Positions 1-7,832 of a DNA stretch of 64,000 nucleotides are shown one piece after another; position 1 is the stretch's first letter; each line of letters starts with the position of its first letter. Below the pieces are notes generated by a model, which worked only from the letters and a program-made list of their open reading frames with translations, was not told the DNA's origin and ran no database searches. The stretch is from Lysinibacillus parviboronicapiens (GTDB lineage: Bacteria > Bacillota > Bacilli > Bacillales_A > Planococcaceae). The position numbers and the translations under genes are program-made. The stretch is from positions 94,048-158,047 of the forward strand of contig NZ_PYWI01000009.1 in assembly GCF_003049575.1 (NCBI RefSeq), read 5' to 3'.

Positions 1-522
1 ATTAGAATCATTTATATATGAATGCGTGCCATCTGCGCGAAAACTAATAGAATCATATTGATTCAGGATGTAGGACTCATTATTAACATTAATTTGAACT
101 TTTCCTGACATGACTGTAGCAAGTTCAGTTGTATTAGGATGATGTTTTTCAGGATAGTAGGAGCTATTCGGCTGTAAATAGGCTCTAAACATCTCATTTT
201 CATTGCTTACATTTTGAAATATCGGCTCAATTACCCAATTATCCCCATCTTCAGCAATACTTAATCCTTGTCCAGCTCTAGATAAACTCACACGGTTTTC
301 AGTAGCGAATAATTCCATAAGGGGAACGGATAAGCTCTTCGAAATTTTCCACAGCATGCCTAATGTTGGATTCGTTTCTCCACGTTCAATATTTCCAAGT
401 GTGAGTTTGCTCACACCAGAAATTTTTGATAAATCTTCAAGACTCCATTGCTGTTCTTTACGAAGCTTTTTTAGTACTGCCCCGACTTGTAAAACAACTT
501 GTTTGTGATCATCAGTTCCCAT
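1..522 (-). CDS. XRE-family regulator with C-terminal cupin domain (3' end outside window)
   Basis: Transcription factor of the HTH-plus-cupin type; such proteins usually sense a small molecule through the cupin and control nearby transport or metabolic genes. The start is ATG at 522 with an AGGAGG-like site at 532-538. Residues about 10-65 form a lambda-repressor-like HTH (sequence ...WSLEDLSKISGVSKLTLGNIERG). From about residue 105 the protein reads as a cupin barrel, with a histidine-rich metal-site-like stretch (YPEKHHPNTTE). The gene is open through base 1, so the last part of the cupin is missing from the window; 174 codons are present of a usual 180-190. Its target cannot be told from this window. 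Confidence 0.85.
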   Translation of the reverse strand, partial: MGTDDHKQVVLQVGAVLKKLRKEQQWSLEDLSKISGVSKLTLGNIERGETNPTLGMLWKISKSLSVPLMELFATENRVSLSRAGQGLSIAEDGDNWVIEPIFQNVSNENEMFRAYLQPNSSYYPEKHHPNTTELATVMSGKVQINVNNESYILNQYDSISFRADGTHSYINDSN

Positions 523-825
523 GCTCTTTTCATCCTCCTTTTTGGAATATATGGCGAAAAATAAAAGTATAATTTGATCGACGAACACTGGCAAAATAAT
601 CCCTAATAAACCTTATTATACATGATGATAGATAAAACAAAAAAAGCTTATTATAATATATTTTAAATCAAACTAACCAAACAGCCCATATCAAGTATTT
701 GCATGAACCTGCTCTATTGGTGTCGCTTGCCCTATTTTGCCATGCCTTCACCTGCCATGAAAAATCTCTTACTGTACTGTAACTTACATAATCAGATGAT
801 GCCTTTATGGAAAATATAAAATAGC
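523..825. other. intergenic, no gene seen
   Basis: About 300 bases of AT-rich sequence upstream of the XRE-cupin gene. It must hold the promoter of that gene. I see no open frame with a ribosome binding site. Confidence 0.5.
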
Positions 826-913
826 TTGTCGGAGTGATACCTTTAAAAAGGTACTGTGTTGTCGAATGGCGGAGAAATAGCTACAATTTAAAATTGCAAA
901 ACCACCCCGACAA
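826..913 (+). other. candidate structured RNA element or terminator-like hairpin
   Basis: TTGTCGG at 826-832 pairs with CCGACAA at 907-913, extended after one mismatch by GTG 834-836 with CAC 903-905. Inside are two further hairpins: ACCTTT/AAAGGT around 839-852 and CAATTT/AAATTG around 884-895. A run of T follows the outer stem at 914-918. The layout is a closed multi-branch fold rather than one simple terminator stem. I do not recognise a known riboswitch consensus in it. Confidence 0.3.
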
Positions 914-927
914 TTTTTAAACACGCA

Positions 928-1122
928 ATGAAAGAATTTCCGCAAGCTGAACACATGAAGGTCTTCCATGCCATGACACTTTATAATCTAGGCGAATTTT
1001 CCAAGGCGATGGAAATATTGTTAAGCAGTTTGATAGTCACAACCAAGGATGAGGGCATACAAAGATACAGCAAAGCTATAAAATTTTATAGTGATAAGCT
1101 AGATCAAACTTGGTTGTCATAA
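928..1122 (+). pseudogene. C-terminal remnant of a TPR-containing protein
   Basis: A 64-codon frame whose sequence (LYNLGEFSKAMEILLSSL, then YSKAIKFYSDKLD) reads as the last repeat and C-terminal helix of a tetratricopeptide protein of the TPR_5 type. Those proteins are normally about 120-170 residues; the N-terminal repeats are absent upstream and the ATG at 928 lacks a clear ribosome binding site. It is therefore best read as a gene remnant. The resemblance is from memory of the family and was not checked by search. Confidence 0.5.
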
Positions 1123-1144
1123 TGGCCATAAGCTTTTCATCATC

Positions 1145-1181
1145 AAAAAATCAGGCTCACCAACGAGAACCTGATTTTTTG
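1145..1181. terminator. bidirectional terminator
   Basis: AAAAAATCAGG at 1145-1155 pairs with CCTGATTTTTT at 1170-1180. The A and T tracts on either side make it usable in both directions, so it serves the TPR remnant on the plus strand and the DUF3955 cluster on the minus strand. Confidence 0.8.
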
Positions 1182-1186
1182 TTTTG

Positions 1187-1402
1187 CTATTTAGCAACGT
1201 TTATTTTTTTAATCGTTGAAAAGATGGCAACAAATAATATTGAAATAATTCCGGTAAAGAAAAATAGATAGCCCACTGGAATTAAGAAGAACGGTTCAAT
1301 CAACGTGCCGTCTGGTGCTAAACTATCCCCAATCATCCCTCTCAAAATAAAACAGATAACCCCTAGAAAAATTGGTGTAGCAGCAATTACATATTTTTTC
1401 AT
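1187..1402 (-). CDS. DUF3955-family small membrane protein
   Basis: A 71-residue protein with two hydrophobic segments (about residues 4-20 and 38-62) separated by a short loop carrying SLAPDGTLIEPFF, the stretch that is typical of DUF3955 proteins. I chose ATG at 1402 (MKKYVI) because GGAGG lies 10 bases upstream; a longer in-frame reading would extend into the preceding regulator gene. It is the third gene of a minus-strand cluster with a DUF2975 protein and a YozG-like regulator. Its function is unknown; the context suggests a membrane protein controlled together with them. Confidence 0.7.
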   Translation of the reverse strand: MKKYVIAATPIFLGVICFILRGMIGDSLAPDGTLIEPFFLIPVGYLFFFTGIISILFVAIFSTIKKINVAK

Positions 1403-1418
1403 ACCATTTTTTCCTCCA

Positions 1419-1637
1419 TTAATCATTGATTTCATTTTTTTGATATGCCAAAATGTCACCTGGTTGACAGTCTAAAACTTCGCATATTTTTTCTAAAGTT
1501 GAGAATTTGACGGCTTTTGCTTTGCCATTTTTTAAAATAGAAACGTTAGCCATTGTAATGCCTAGTTTTTCCGATAATTCTGTCACACTCATTTTTCTTT
1601 TAGCCAGCATGACATCGAGATTAACAATAATCACCAT
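1419..1637 (-). CDS. small Cro/C1-type HTH regulator (YozG-like)
   Basis: A 72-residue protein that is almost entirely a helix-turn-helix domain (MSVTELSEKLGITMANVSILKNG). This class of single-domain regulator is often encoded directly next to a DUF2975 membrane protein, as with yozG and yoaS in Bacillus subtilis, and the same order is seen here with only 13 bases between the genes. The start is ATG at 1637, preceded by GAGGTG. The likely role is control of its own cluster through the palindrome at 2187-2223, which is an inference from position. Confidence 0.85.
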   Translation of the reverse strand: MVIIVNLDVMLAKRKMSVTELSEKLGITMANVSILKNGKAKAVKFSTLEKICEVLDCQPGDILAYQKNEIND

Positions 1638-1650
1638 AGTTTACTACACC

Positions 1651-2130
1651 TCAAATCGTTAGGTCATTATCCTGCTTGATGTCACTAGCTTTTCTCACTA
1701 AGTAGGAAAGCAAGGAAGTAAAAACAGCAATAACGACTGCGAAAAATAAAATGAGTAGCAAAATAGCTAAGACATTCGTGTGAAAGCTGCCACTTACAAA
1801 GAGGAAGAGTAAAGCAACTACATATAAAACACCTTCAAGCATGGCTAAAACGCTTATTATTTTTAACCTATCAGCATTTATAATCGTAAAATCTCGATTC
1901 CAACCTACATCCGAACAAATTTTCCATCCAAAAACTAATGCTATAAAAAATGGAATACCTGTTACCCAGATGAAAATAGTAAAAGGTTTGTACATTCCCT
2001 TCAAATTTTCAGCATCGAGTAATAATTCTCTCCCCGTTTCTGGACCAACATAGATACAGAACAGTAAACCGAAAAATCCGCAAAACACAATTATCAATTT
2101 TAACCACCTTGATAATTCTCTCTGTTTCAT
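1651..2130 (-). CDS. DUF2975-family membrane protein (YoaS-like)
   Basis: A 159-residue integral membrane protein with four hydrophobic segments (about residues 10-28, 47-66, 90-112 and 117-146). Its length, topology and pairing with a following YozG-like HTH gene match the DUF2975 family. The family has no established biochemical role; the pairing suggests a membrane partner or sensor for the small regulator, which is inference. The ATG at 2130 is preceded by GGAGG at about 2137-2141. A perfect 14-base-arm palindrome lies 57 bases upstream. Confidence 0.8.
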   Translation of the reverse strand: MKQRELSRWLKLIIVFCGFFGLLFCIYVGPETGRELLLDAENLKGMYKPFTIFIWVTGIPFFIALVFGWKICSDVGWNRDFTIINADRLKIISVLAMLEGVLYVVALLFLFVSGSFHTNVLAILLLILFFAVVIAVFTSLLSYLVRKASDIKQDNDLTI

Positions 2131-2186
2131 GAAGCACCTCCTTCTTCCCTTACTATTGTCATAATAAACAAGAATAAATCTTAAGT

Positions 2187-2223
2187 CAACAATTATTTAT
2201 TGTTTTACGATAAATAATTGTTG
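2187..2223. promoter_or_regulatory. perfect palindrome upstream of the DUF2975/HTH cluster, likely operator
   Basis: CAACAATTATTTAT at 2187-2200 is repeated in exact inverted orientation at 2210-2223, with a 9-base spacer. It sits just upstream of the DUF2975 gene start and has no T tract, so it is more likely an operator than a terminator. The neighbouring HTH regulator is the obvious candidate to bind it. Confidence 0.55.
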
Positions 2224-2487
2224 TATCTTACTTTATCTAACGTCTTATTTCTTTCACGAACTTGTAAGAAGAAGCCTGTTATGGCGTTTTCAAAGTCCCC
2301 TCTTTCAAACTTAGGTCATTTACCCAAAAATGCTTGTAAAATGGCGAACTCATGATAAAATAAGAACATGCATTCGTGCTCTCTTAGTACTTTTTCGTGA
2401 TAGGATTTGTTTATAAGAAGGAATTTGGTGCGAATAATTAATGATTACTAATAAACTTAATGTCGGATAATCTGTATTTACTGTATA
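2224..2487. other. intergenic, no gene seen
   Basis: AT-rich spacer between the operator of the DUF2975 cluster and the terminator of the fatty-acid operon. I see no coding frame, repeat or structured element in it. Confidence 0.5.
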
Positions 2488-2518
2488 GAAAAACGGCTGC
2501 TCCGTAACGAGCAACCGT
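2488..2518 (-). terminator. terminator of the fatty-acid operon
   Basis: Read on the minus strand, ACGGTTGCTC (2518-2509) pairs with GAGCAGCCGT (2502-2493) with one G-U pair, and is followed by TTTTT. The plus-strand reading has a C-A mismatch, so the minus direction is favoured. Confidence 0.75.
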
Positions 2519-2561
2519 ACTTTTTTATGGCTATTTTATGAGAATCGTTATTCAATCGTCT

Positions 2562-3608
2562 TTAATTAATAGCTTTCGATGCTTGTGTAATAAGTGCAGC
2601 GACCATTTTGTCCATTTGTGCAAAACGATCATCCTGCGTCTGCCCTTTCACATATCGATAATAAATTTGTTGGCAAATCACTGCTAATTTGAAGTAGGCA
2701 AAAGTAATATAATAATTAATTGATGAGACATCCCGCCCACTCTTCTGGCCATAACGAGCAATGAATTCTTCTCGTGAATAGAATCCAGGTAAAACTGTAA
2801 TTGGAGGCTCTCCCAGTGCATACAACAACATCTTCGGATCATCTGCGTGCACCCAGTAGCTCATTGCCACACCAAGATCTGCTAATGGGTCCCCTACAGT
2901 GGTCATTTCCCAATCAAAAAGCCCAATCATTTCACTATAGTCCTCAGAAAACATCGCATTATTCAACTTATAGTCATAGTGAATAATTGTCGCTTCAGCA
3001 TTCGTCGGAACATTTTCTTTTAGCCAAGTCGTTAGCGCTTCTACTTCTGCAAACTGTGACGTTTTAGCCTTATCATAGCGCTCTATCCAACCGTGCACCT
3101 GTCTTTCCATAAATCCTTGTGGCTTCACCATGTCCTTCATTGCCGTTTTCTCATAAGGTATTGCATGCAGTGTAACAAGCGAGTCGACCATCTTTTCAGA
3201 CAATTGGCGTGCTAATTTTTCTTTATTTTCGGTTCCTTCAGGAAAATGGGTGTCAAGGACGATGCCCTTCTTGCGTTCCATTAAGAAGAAATCACTACCG
3301 ATTATAGCTTCATCATTGACATAGACATAAGGTGTTGGCACCGTGGCTAAAAACGGGTGCAGTGCCGATAGAATGGTAAATTCACGCTTCATATCATGTG
3401 CCTTTTTCGCAACAACACCAAGAGGCGGCCGACGTAGAACAGCTTCAAAATCCCCGACTTTCAGACAATAGGTTAAATTTGAATGACCTGCACTAAATTG
3501 CGTAATTTCAAGCTTGCCCTCTGGTAAGTCTGGAAACTGTGTCTTTAAAAATGCATGAAGTCTTTGTGCATCAATGCGTTCACTTGCCCTTACTTGCATC
3601 GTATCCAT
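2562..3608 (-). CDS. phosphotransferase-family protein of the ACAD10/APH type
   Basis: A 348-residue protein with the aminoglycoside-phosphotransferase/choline-kinase fold. Motifs seen are a catalytic loop with HYDYKLNNAMF (catalytic Asp followed by Asn) and a metal-binding Asp in LFDWEMTTVGDPLADLG. Family members encoded beside acyl-CoA dehydrogenases are thought to phosphorylate hydroxy-acyl intermediates, as described for ACAD10/11-type proteins; that assignment here rests on context. It is the last gene of the operon, 12 bases after the SDR gene. The ATG at 3608 has a GGGGGG-rich binding site. It is not expected to be an antibiotic resistance enzyme. Confidence 0.8.
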   Translation of the reverse strand: MDTMQVRASERIDAQRLHAFLKTQFPDLPEGKLEITQFSAGHSNLTYCLKVGDFEAVLRRPPLGVVAKKAHDMKREFTILSALHPFLATVPTPYVYVNDEAIIGSDFFLMERKKGIVLDTHFPEGTENKEKLARQLSEKMVDSLVTLHAIPYEKTAMKDMVKPQGFMERQVHGWIERYDKAKTSQFAEVEALTTWLKENVPTNAEATIIHYDYKLNNAMFSEDYSEMIGLFDWEMTTVGDPLADLGVAMSYWVHADDPKMLLYALGEPPITVLPGFYSREEFIARYGQKSGRDVSSINYYITFAYFKLAVICQQIYYRYVKGQTQDDRFAQMDKMVAALITQASKAIN

Positions 3609-3620
3609 AATAGCCCCCCT

Positions 3621-4397
3621 TTAAATGATTGCACTCATGCCACCGTCCACGACAATAACATCCCCTGTGACATAATCTGAAGCTGCCGCTGCTAAAAAAA
3701 GCGCAACCCCTTTTAAATCATTTTCCGAACCTAAGCGTTTTAACGGTGTGACTCCCATTAAATAATCTTGTCCACGCTCAATTAAAATACTCGACATTTT
3801 CGTTGGGAAAAATCCAGGTGCAATGGCATTAACATTTACACCGTAAGGTCCCCATTTCACTGCTAAATCTTTCGTTAAGGTGATAACTGCCCCTTTACTG
3901 GCGTTATAGCCAATTGTATCCATGAAATCAGGTAGTGTACCGCCAAGCCCTGCAATTGAGGCGATGTTTATAATCTTTCCAAATCGCTGTTCAAGCATTA
4001 CTCTACCAACTGCTTGGCTCATTAAAAACGTACCATTGACGTTGACGTCGAATACCTTTTGCCAAGCTTCATATGGCATGTCTACAGCAGTTGTGCCCCA
4101 AGATGCACCACTGTTATTTACCAAAATATCAATACTACCGAACGTTTCTTTTGTTTTTGTCACTACATGCTCAATATCTTCTGGTTTAGTTACATCACAT
4201 GCAAGGGCTAATGTTTGTACGCCTAATGCAGCTAGTGTTATTGCTACTTCTTGACATGCCTCAACCTTACGAGAGCACAGCACGACATTAGCTCCTGCCT
4301 CTGCAAAACCTTGGGCAATTTGTGCCCCAAGTCCACGTCCGCCACCTGTCACAATAGCTGTTTTACCCTTTAAGCTAAATAAGTCAAGTACGCTCAT
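3621..4397 (-). CDS. short-chain dehydrogenase/reductase
   Basis: A 258-residue classical SDR. The NAD(P)-binding motif TGGGRGLG lies near residue 18, the NNSGA motif near residue 93, and the catalytic Ser with Tyr-x-x-x-Lys (YNASK) near residue 165; the C-terminal end has the usual [11 protein letters not shown] strand. It probably oxidises or reduces a hydroxyacyl or related carbonyl intermediate in the fatty-acid pathway encoded by this operon. The start overlaps the stop of the acyl-CoA dehydrogenase gene by four bases (ATGA), so the two are translationally coupled. The exact substrate cannot be read from sequence. Confidence 0.88.
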   Translation of the reverse strand: MSVLDLFSLKGKTAIVTGGGRGLGAQIAQGFAEAGANVVLCSRKVEACQEVAITLAALGVQTLALACDVTKPEDIEHVVTKTKETFGSIDILVNNSGASWGTTAVDMPYEAWQKVFDVNVNGTFLMSQAVGRVMLEQRFGKIINIASIAGLGGTLPDFMDTIGYNASKGAVITLTKDLAVKWGPYGVNVNAIAPGFFPTKMSSILIERGQDYLMGVTPLKRLGSENDLKGVALFLAAAASDYVTGDVIVVDGGMSAII

Positions 4398-5629
4398 TTC
4401 ACCAGCTCCTCTTGTTTTTTAGCATGTTTTTTCAGTTCAAGCTTTGCAATCGTATTTCGATGGACTTCATCCGGGCCATCTGCTAAGCGCAATGTACGGG
4501 AATTTGCCCATTGTGCAGCAAGGGTTGTATCTGGACCCACTCCAGCAGCACCAAATGCTTGAATTGCACGGTCAATCACACGTAAAGCCATATTTGGCGC
4601 TACTACTTTAATCATAGCAATTTCTGCCTTTGCTTCTTTATTACCAACCGTGTCCATCATATAGGCAGCCTTTAGCGTTAATAGTCTTGCTTGTTCAATA
4701 TCAATGCGTGATTCTGCAATACGTTCACGCATGACCCCTTGATCTGCCAGTGGTCGATGGAAAGCTTTTCGCTCCTTTACACGTATACACATTTCTTCTA
4801 AAGCGCGTTCAGCAGCTCCTATTAGACGCATACAATGGTGAATACGGCCTGGTCCCAATCGACCTTGCGCAATGGCAAAGCCCTTGCCCTCACCCCATAA
4901 TATATTTTCTACTGGTACACGAACATTCGTAAATGTTACTTCACCATGGCCTTCTGGCGCATGGTCGTAACCAAAAGCTGTTAACATACGCTCAATTTGA
5001 ACGCCTGGTGTATCCATCGGCACTAAAATCATCGACTGTTGCTCATGGATTGGCTTCGTAGAATCTTTATGTTTGCCCATAAAAATGGCGATTTTACAAC
5101 GCGGATCCCCAGCTCCTGTTGTCCACCACTTATGACCATTTAATAGATAATAATCGCCATCACGTTCGATACTTGCCTCAATATTTGTTGCATCACTAGA
5201 CGCTACTGCTGGCTCTGTCATGGCAAAGCAGGAACGAATATCCCCTCGAAGTAACGGTTCTAGCCATTGCTTCTTCTGTTGTTCGGAACCGTAACGAACG
5301 AGCACTTCCATATTCCCTGTATCAGGTGCATTGCAATTAAATACTTCAGGTGCGAGAAGTGAACGCCCCATAATTTCACACAGTGGTGCATATTCTAAAT
5401 TTTTTAGACCTGCACCGTACTCGCTATCGGGCAAAAATAAATTCCATAAGCCCGCTTCCTTAGCCTTCGCCTTCAATTGCTCCATAATCGGTGGAATTGC
5501 CCCCCAGCGATTGTCCATTGCTTCCACTTGTGCAGCATACACCGATTCATTTGGATAAATATACTGCTCCATAAAATTTGTCAGCTTCTCTTGTAGTGCT
5601 ACCACTTTTTCGCTATAAGAAAAATTCAT
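4394..5629 (-). CDS. acyl-CoA dehydrogenase
   Basis: A 411-residue flavoprotein of the acyl-CoA dehydrogenase family, slightly longer than the 380-residue short-chain enzymes and similar to the ACAD10/11 dehydrogenase part. Seen are [17 protein letters not shown] (FAD and substrate loop), [11 protein letters not shown], and the C-terminal [15 protein letters not shown]. It would introduce the alpha-beta double bond in an acyl-CoA and pass electrons to ETF. It is the first gene of a three-gene operon with an SDR and an APH-like protein, and a FadR-like box lies 38 bases upstream of its start at 5629. Confidence 0.9.
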   Translation of the reverse strand: MNFSYSEKVVALQEKLTNFMEQYIYPNESVYAAQVEAMDNRWGAIPPIMEQLKAKAKEAGLWNLFLPDSEYGAGLKNLEYAPLCEIMGRSLLAPEVFNCNAPDTGNMEVLVRYGSEQQKKQWLEPLLRGDIRSCFAMTEPAVASSDATNIEASIERDGDYYLLNGHKWWTTGAGDPRCKIAIFMGKHKDSTKPIHEQQSMILVPMDTPGVQIERMLTAFGYDHAPEGHGEVTFTNVRVPVENILWGEGKGFAIAQGRLGPGRIHHCMRLIGAAERALEEMCIRVKERKAFHRPLADQGVMRERIAESRIDIEQARLLTLKAAYMMDTVGNKEAKAEIAMIKVVAPNMALRVIDRAIQAFGAAGVGPDTTLAAQWANSRTLRLADGPDEVHRNTIAKLELKKHAKKQEELVK

Positions 5630-5666
5630 AGGAAAGCCCCCTTTGATTGAACATCGAATTTTAAAA

Positions 5667-5684
5667 TGAATGAGTATTCATTTT
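5667..5684. promoter_or_regulatory. FadR-like operator
   Basis: TGAATGAGTATTCATTTT matches the Bacillus FadR (TetR-family) consensus TGAATGAMTANTCATTCA, as I recall it, at 15 of 18 positions. It lies directly upstream of the acyl-CoA dehydrogenase operon. In Bacillus, FadR represses beta-oxidation genes and is released by long-chain acyl-CoA, so the operon is predicted to be induced by fatty acids. The fadR gene is not in the window. Confidence 0.65.
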
Positions 5685-5856
5685 TATTCTTACCTTAAAT
5701 GTTACCGCTATATTTCTCGTAAATCAATCATCTATTACACAAAATTCCAATTAAAGAGAAAATTCTTACTCCAATTAGCGTAAACACATGCAGAGACTTG
5801 TCGCCAATTTACAAAGCGCAAAGTAAATTTTTTTCGAAATAACAGTAAACGATTTT

Positions 5857-6741
5857 TTACTTATTGAAAAAATGATCGATATCATCAATTAATTGACTTA
5901 TCGCAAAAGGAAGATGTCGATTTTTCAAATACACTAAGTAAACATTTCGTCGGAAAGTTGGGCAATCAATTTCTTTTTGTACAATAGTTTTAGCAGTAGG
6001 CCCTTGTAAATAATTTTCAGGTAGAATTGTGATACCTAAACTTTCTCGAACAAGTGACACAGCCGTTTCAAAACGTTCAATTTCAAATTGAATATTTAAG
6101 TCTTTGCCTGCATTTTCAAAGGTCTTCAAAATATCTTGTCTCGTTTGAAATCCTTCTGTACTTATAATAAAAGGCTCGTTACATAAATCAGCAATTGTCA
6201 GTTTATCTTTTGCGGCTAATGGATGATGTAATGGTAAAACTGCGACTAGTCGTTCCTCATACAAGCACCTTACTTCGAACTCCTCGTCGTCAATTAACTG
6301 ATTCGTAATAATTAAATGTGTTTTATAACTTCTAAGCGATTTTTTAACCCGTTTACTGCCCAAGATATCCACTAAATGAATCTTCATCTGCGGATATATC
6401 TCCTTATAGACAGTAATAACTTTTGGTAACCAATGTTTGATTGATTCCATTACCCCAATAGTTATTTCACTAGTGCCATGGACAATCACTTCATCCATTT
6501 CAATTTTTAATATTTCCATATTTTTCAAAATCATTTTTGCTCGCTCATAAAGAAGCTGTCCCGCTTCTGTTAAATGAAGATTTCTCGTATTTCTTTCAAG
6601 TAATTGCGAACCAATTTCTTGTTCTAATTTCTTTATAGCGTTACTTAGAGAGGGCTGAGATATATGTAGTTTTTCAGCCGCCTTTGAGTAATTCATGTGT
6701 TCAACTACTGCTATAAAATATTGCAATTGTTTCAAATCCAT
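5857..6741 (-). CDS. LysR-family transcriptional regulator
   Basis: A 294-residue LysR regulator with an N-terminal winged HTH (residues 1-60, including YSKAAEKLHISQPSLSNAIKKLE) and a periplasmic-binding-protein-like effector domain from about residue 90. It is transcribed divergently from hutG-gltS, and the 128-base gap holds a T-N11-A site, the usual arrangement for a LysR protein that activates the divergent operon. A glutamate- or histidine-related inducer is plausible but only inferred from its neighbours. The start at ATG 6741 is preceded by GAGGAG. Confidence 0.88.
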   Translation of the reverse strand: MDLKQLQYFIAVVEHMNYSKAAEKLHISQPSLSNAIKKLEQEIGSQLLERNTRNLHLTEAGQLLYERAKMILKNMEILKIEMDEVIVHGTSEITIGVMESIKHWLPKVITVYKEIYPQMKIHLVDILGSKRVKKSLRSYKTHLIITNQLIDDEEFEVRCLYEERLVAVLPLHHPLAAKDKLTIADLCNEPFIISTEGFQTRQDILKTFENAGKDLNIQFEIERFETAVSLVRESLGITILPENYLQGPTAKTIVQKEIDCPTFRRNVYLVYLKNRHLPFAISQLIDDIDHFFNK

Positions 6742-6760
6742 AACAACACTCCTCTACATT

Positions 6761-6777
6761 TATAGTTAATAACTATA
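6761..6777. promoter_or_regulatory. LysR-type binding site (T-N11-A palindrome)
   Basis: TATAGTTA-A-TAACTATA is a palindrome with 8-base arms that contains T-N11-A, the core of LysR operators. It lies between the LysR gene and hutG-gltS, 20 bases from the LysR start. Confidence 0.6.
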
Positions 6778-6869
6778 TATTAATAACAATTATATATTAG
6801 TAAATATAATTGTGTGAATATATAATGAATTTACACTACATGAATATTGCAAATGGAGTTGATAAAGTT

Positions 6870-7832
6870 ATGTATACGATGACAGATCAAAAACAATGGA
6901 AAGGCCGAATAGACTCAACAACCAATACGAGCAGTTTCCGCTTACATCAAAAAGTAAAGCGAATTCCTATCAATGATGTAAGCGCTTCAGATAGTCCCCA
7001 AGCAGGGATTGTAGGCTTTATATGTGATGAGGGTGTGCGTCGCAATCAAGGGCGTGTTGGTGCCGCTAATGGGCCAAAAGCTCTTCGTGAATCATTAGCA
7101 AGCTTACCTTGGACTTTTGACGATGAACTGCAAATTGCCGATGTCGGAAACATCCTCTGCCTCAATCACGCTTTGGAAGAAGCACAGCGTGAACTTGGCG
7201 AAATTGTCGAAGTATTACGAAAGAAAAAAATGAAGTGTATCGTACTGGGCGGTGGTCACGAAACGCTATATGGACATTATTTAGGTGTTCGTGCTGCATT
7301 ACAAAGTGATGCCAAAATCGGCATCATAAATATCGATGCACATTTCGATTTACGTTCATACGATGAACAACCATCCTCTGGCACAATGTTCCGCCAGATT
7401 TTAGAGCAGGATTCAAACGTAGATTATTTTGTACTAGGCATCCAACGTTACGGTAACACCAAGGAGTTATTTGACAAGGCTCACGAGCTAAACGTGAAAT
7501 ATGTGTTAGAAGAAAAACTAACAGTAGACAATAAACCTCAATTAATCAATGACTTGCAACAATTTATGGATGGTCATGATTACATTTTATTAACTTTATG
7601 TATGGATGTACTAAACGCGGCAGTTGCACCAGGCGTAAGTGCCCCATCACCATTTGGACTCGAACCAACATTTGTACGTACAATAATTCAACAAGTAACT
7701 TCGCATCCAAATACACATTCCTTTGATATTTGTGAGGTAAATCCTTTACTTGATGAGAATGGACGAACAGTCAAATTAGGTGCCTACTTTGTCTATGAAG
7801 CACTTAATAACTTACTTAGGGGGAATGGTTAA
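6870..7832 (+). CDS. hutG: formimidoylglutamase (arginase-family)
   Basis: A ureohydrolase-family enzyme of 320 residues, predicted to hydrolyse N-formimidoyl-L-glutamate to glutamate and formamide, the last step of histidine use. Metal-site motifs are GGGHETLYGH, NIDAHFDLR and LCMDVLNAAVAPGVSAPSPFGL; the last matches the HutG subgroup rather than arginase or agmatinase, including Cys where arginases have the first Asp. I chose ATG 6870 because GGAG lies 11 bases upstream; earlier in-frame starts have no binding site. It overlaps gltS by one base (TAATG). The rest of the hut pathway is not nearby, which is unusual. Confidence 0.82.
   Translation: MYTMTDQKQWKGRIDSTTNTSSFRLHQKVKRIPINDVSASDSPQAGIVGFICDEGVRRNQGRVGAANGPKALRESLASLPWTFDDELQIADVGNILCLNHALEEAQRELGEIVEVLRKKKMKCIVLGGGHETLYGHYLGVRAALQSDAKIGIINIDAHFDLRSYDEQPSSGTMFRQILEQDSNVDYFVLGIQRYGNTKELFDKAHELNVKYVLEEKLTVDNKPQLINDLQQFMDGHDYILLTLCMDVLNAAVAPGVSAPSPFGLEPTFVRTIIQQVTSHPNTHSFDICEVNPLLDENGRTVKLGAYFVYEALNNLLRGNG

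Noticed and set aside
2562..3608. Aminoglycoside phosphotransferase (antibiotic resistance)
   Set aside because: The operon partners are fatty-acid enzymes and the FadR-like box points to lipid metabolism.
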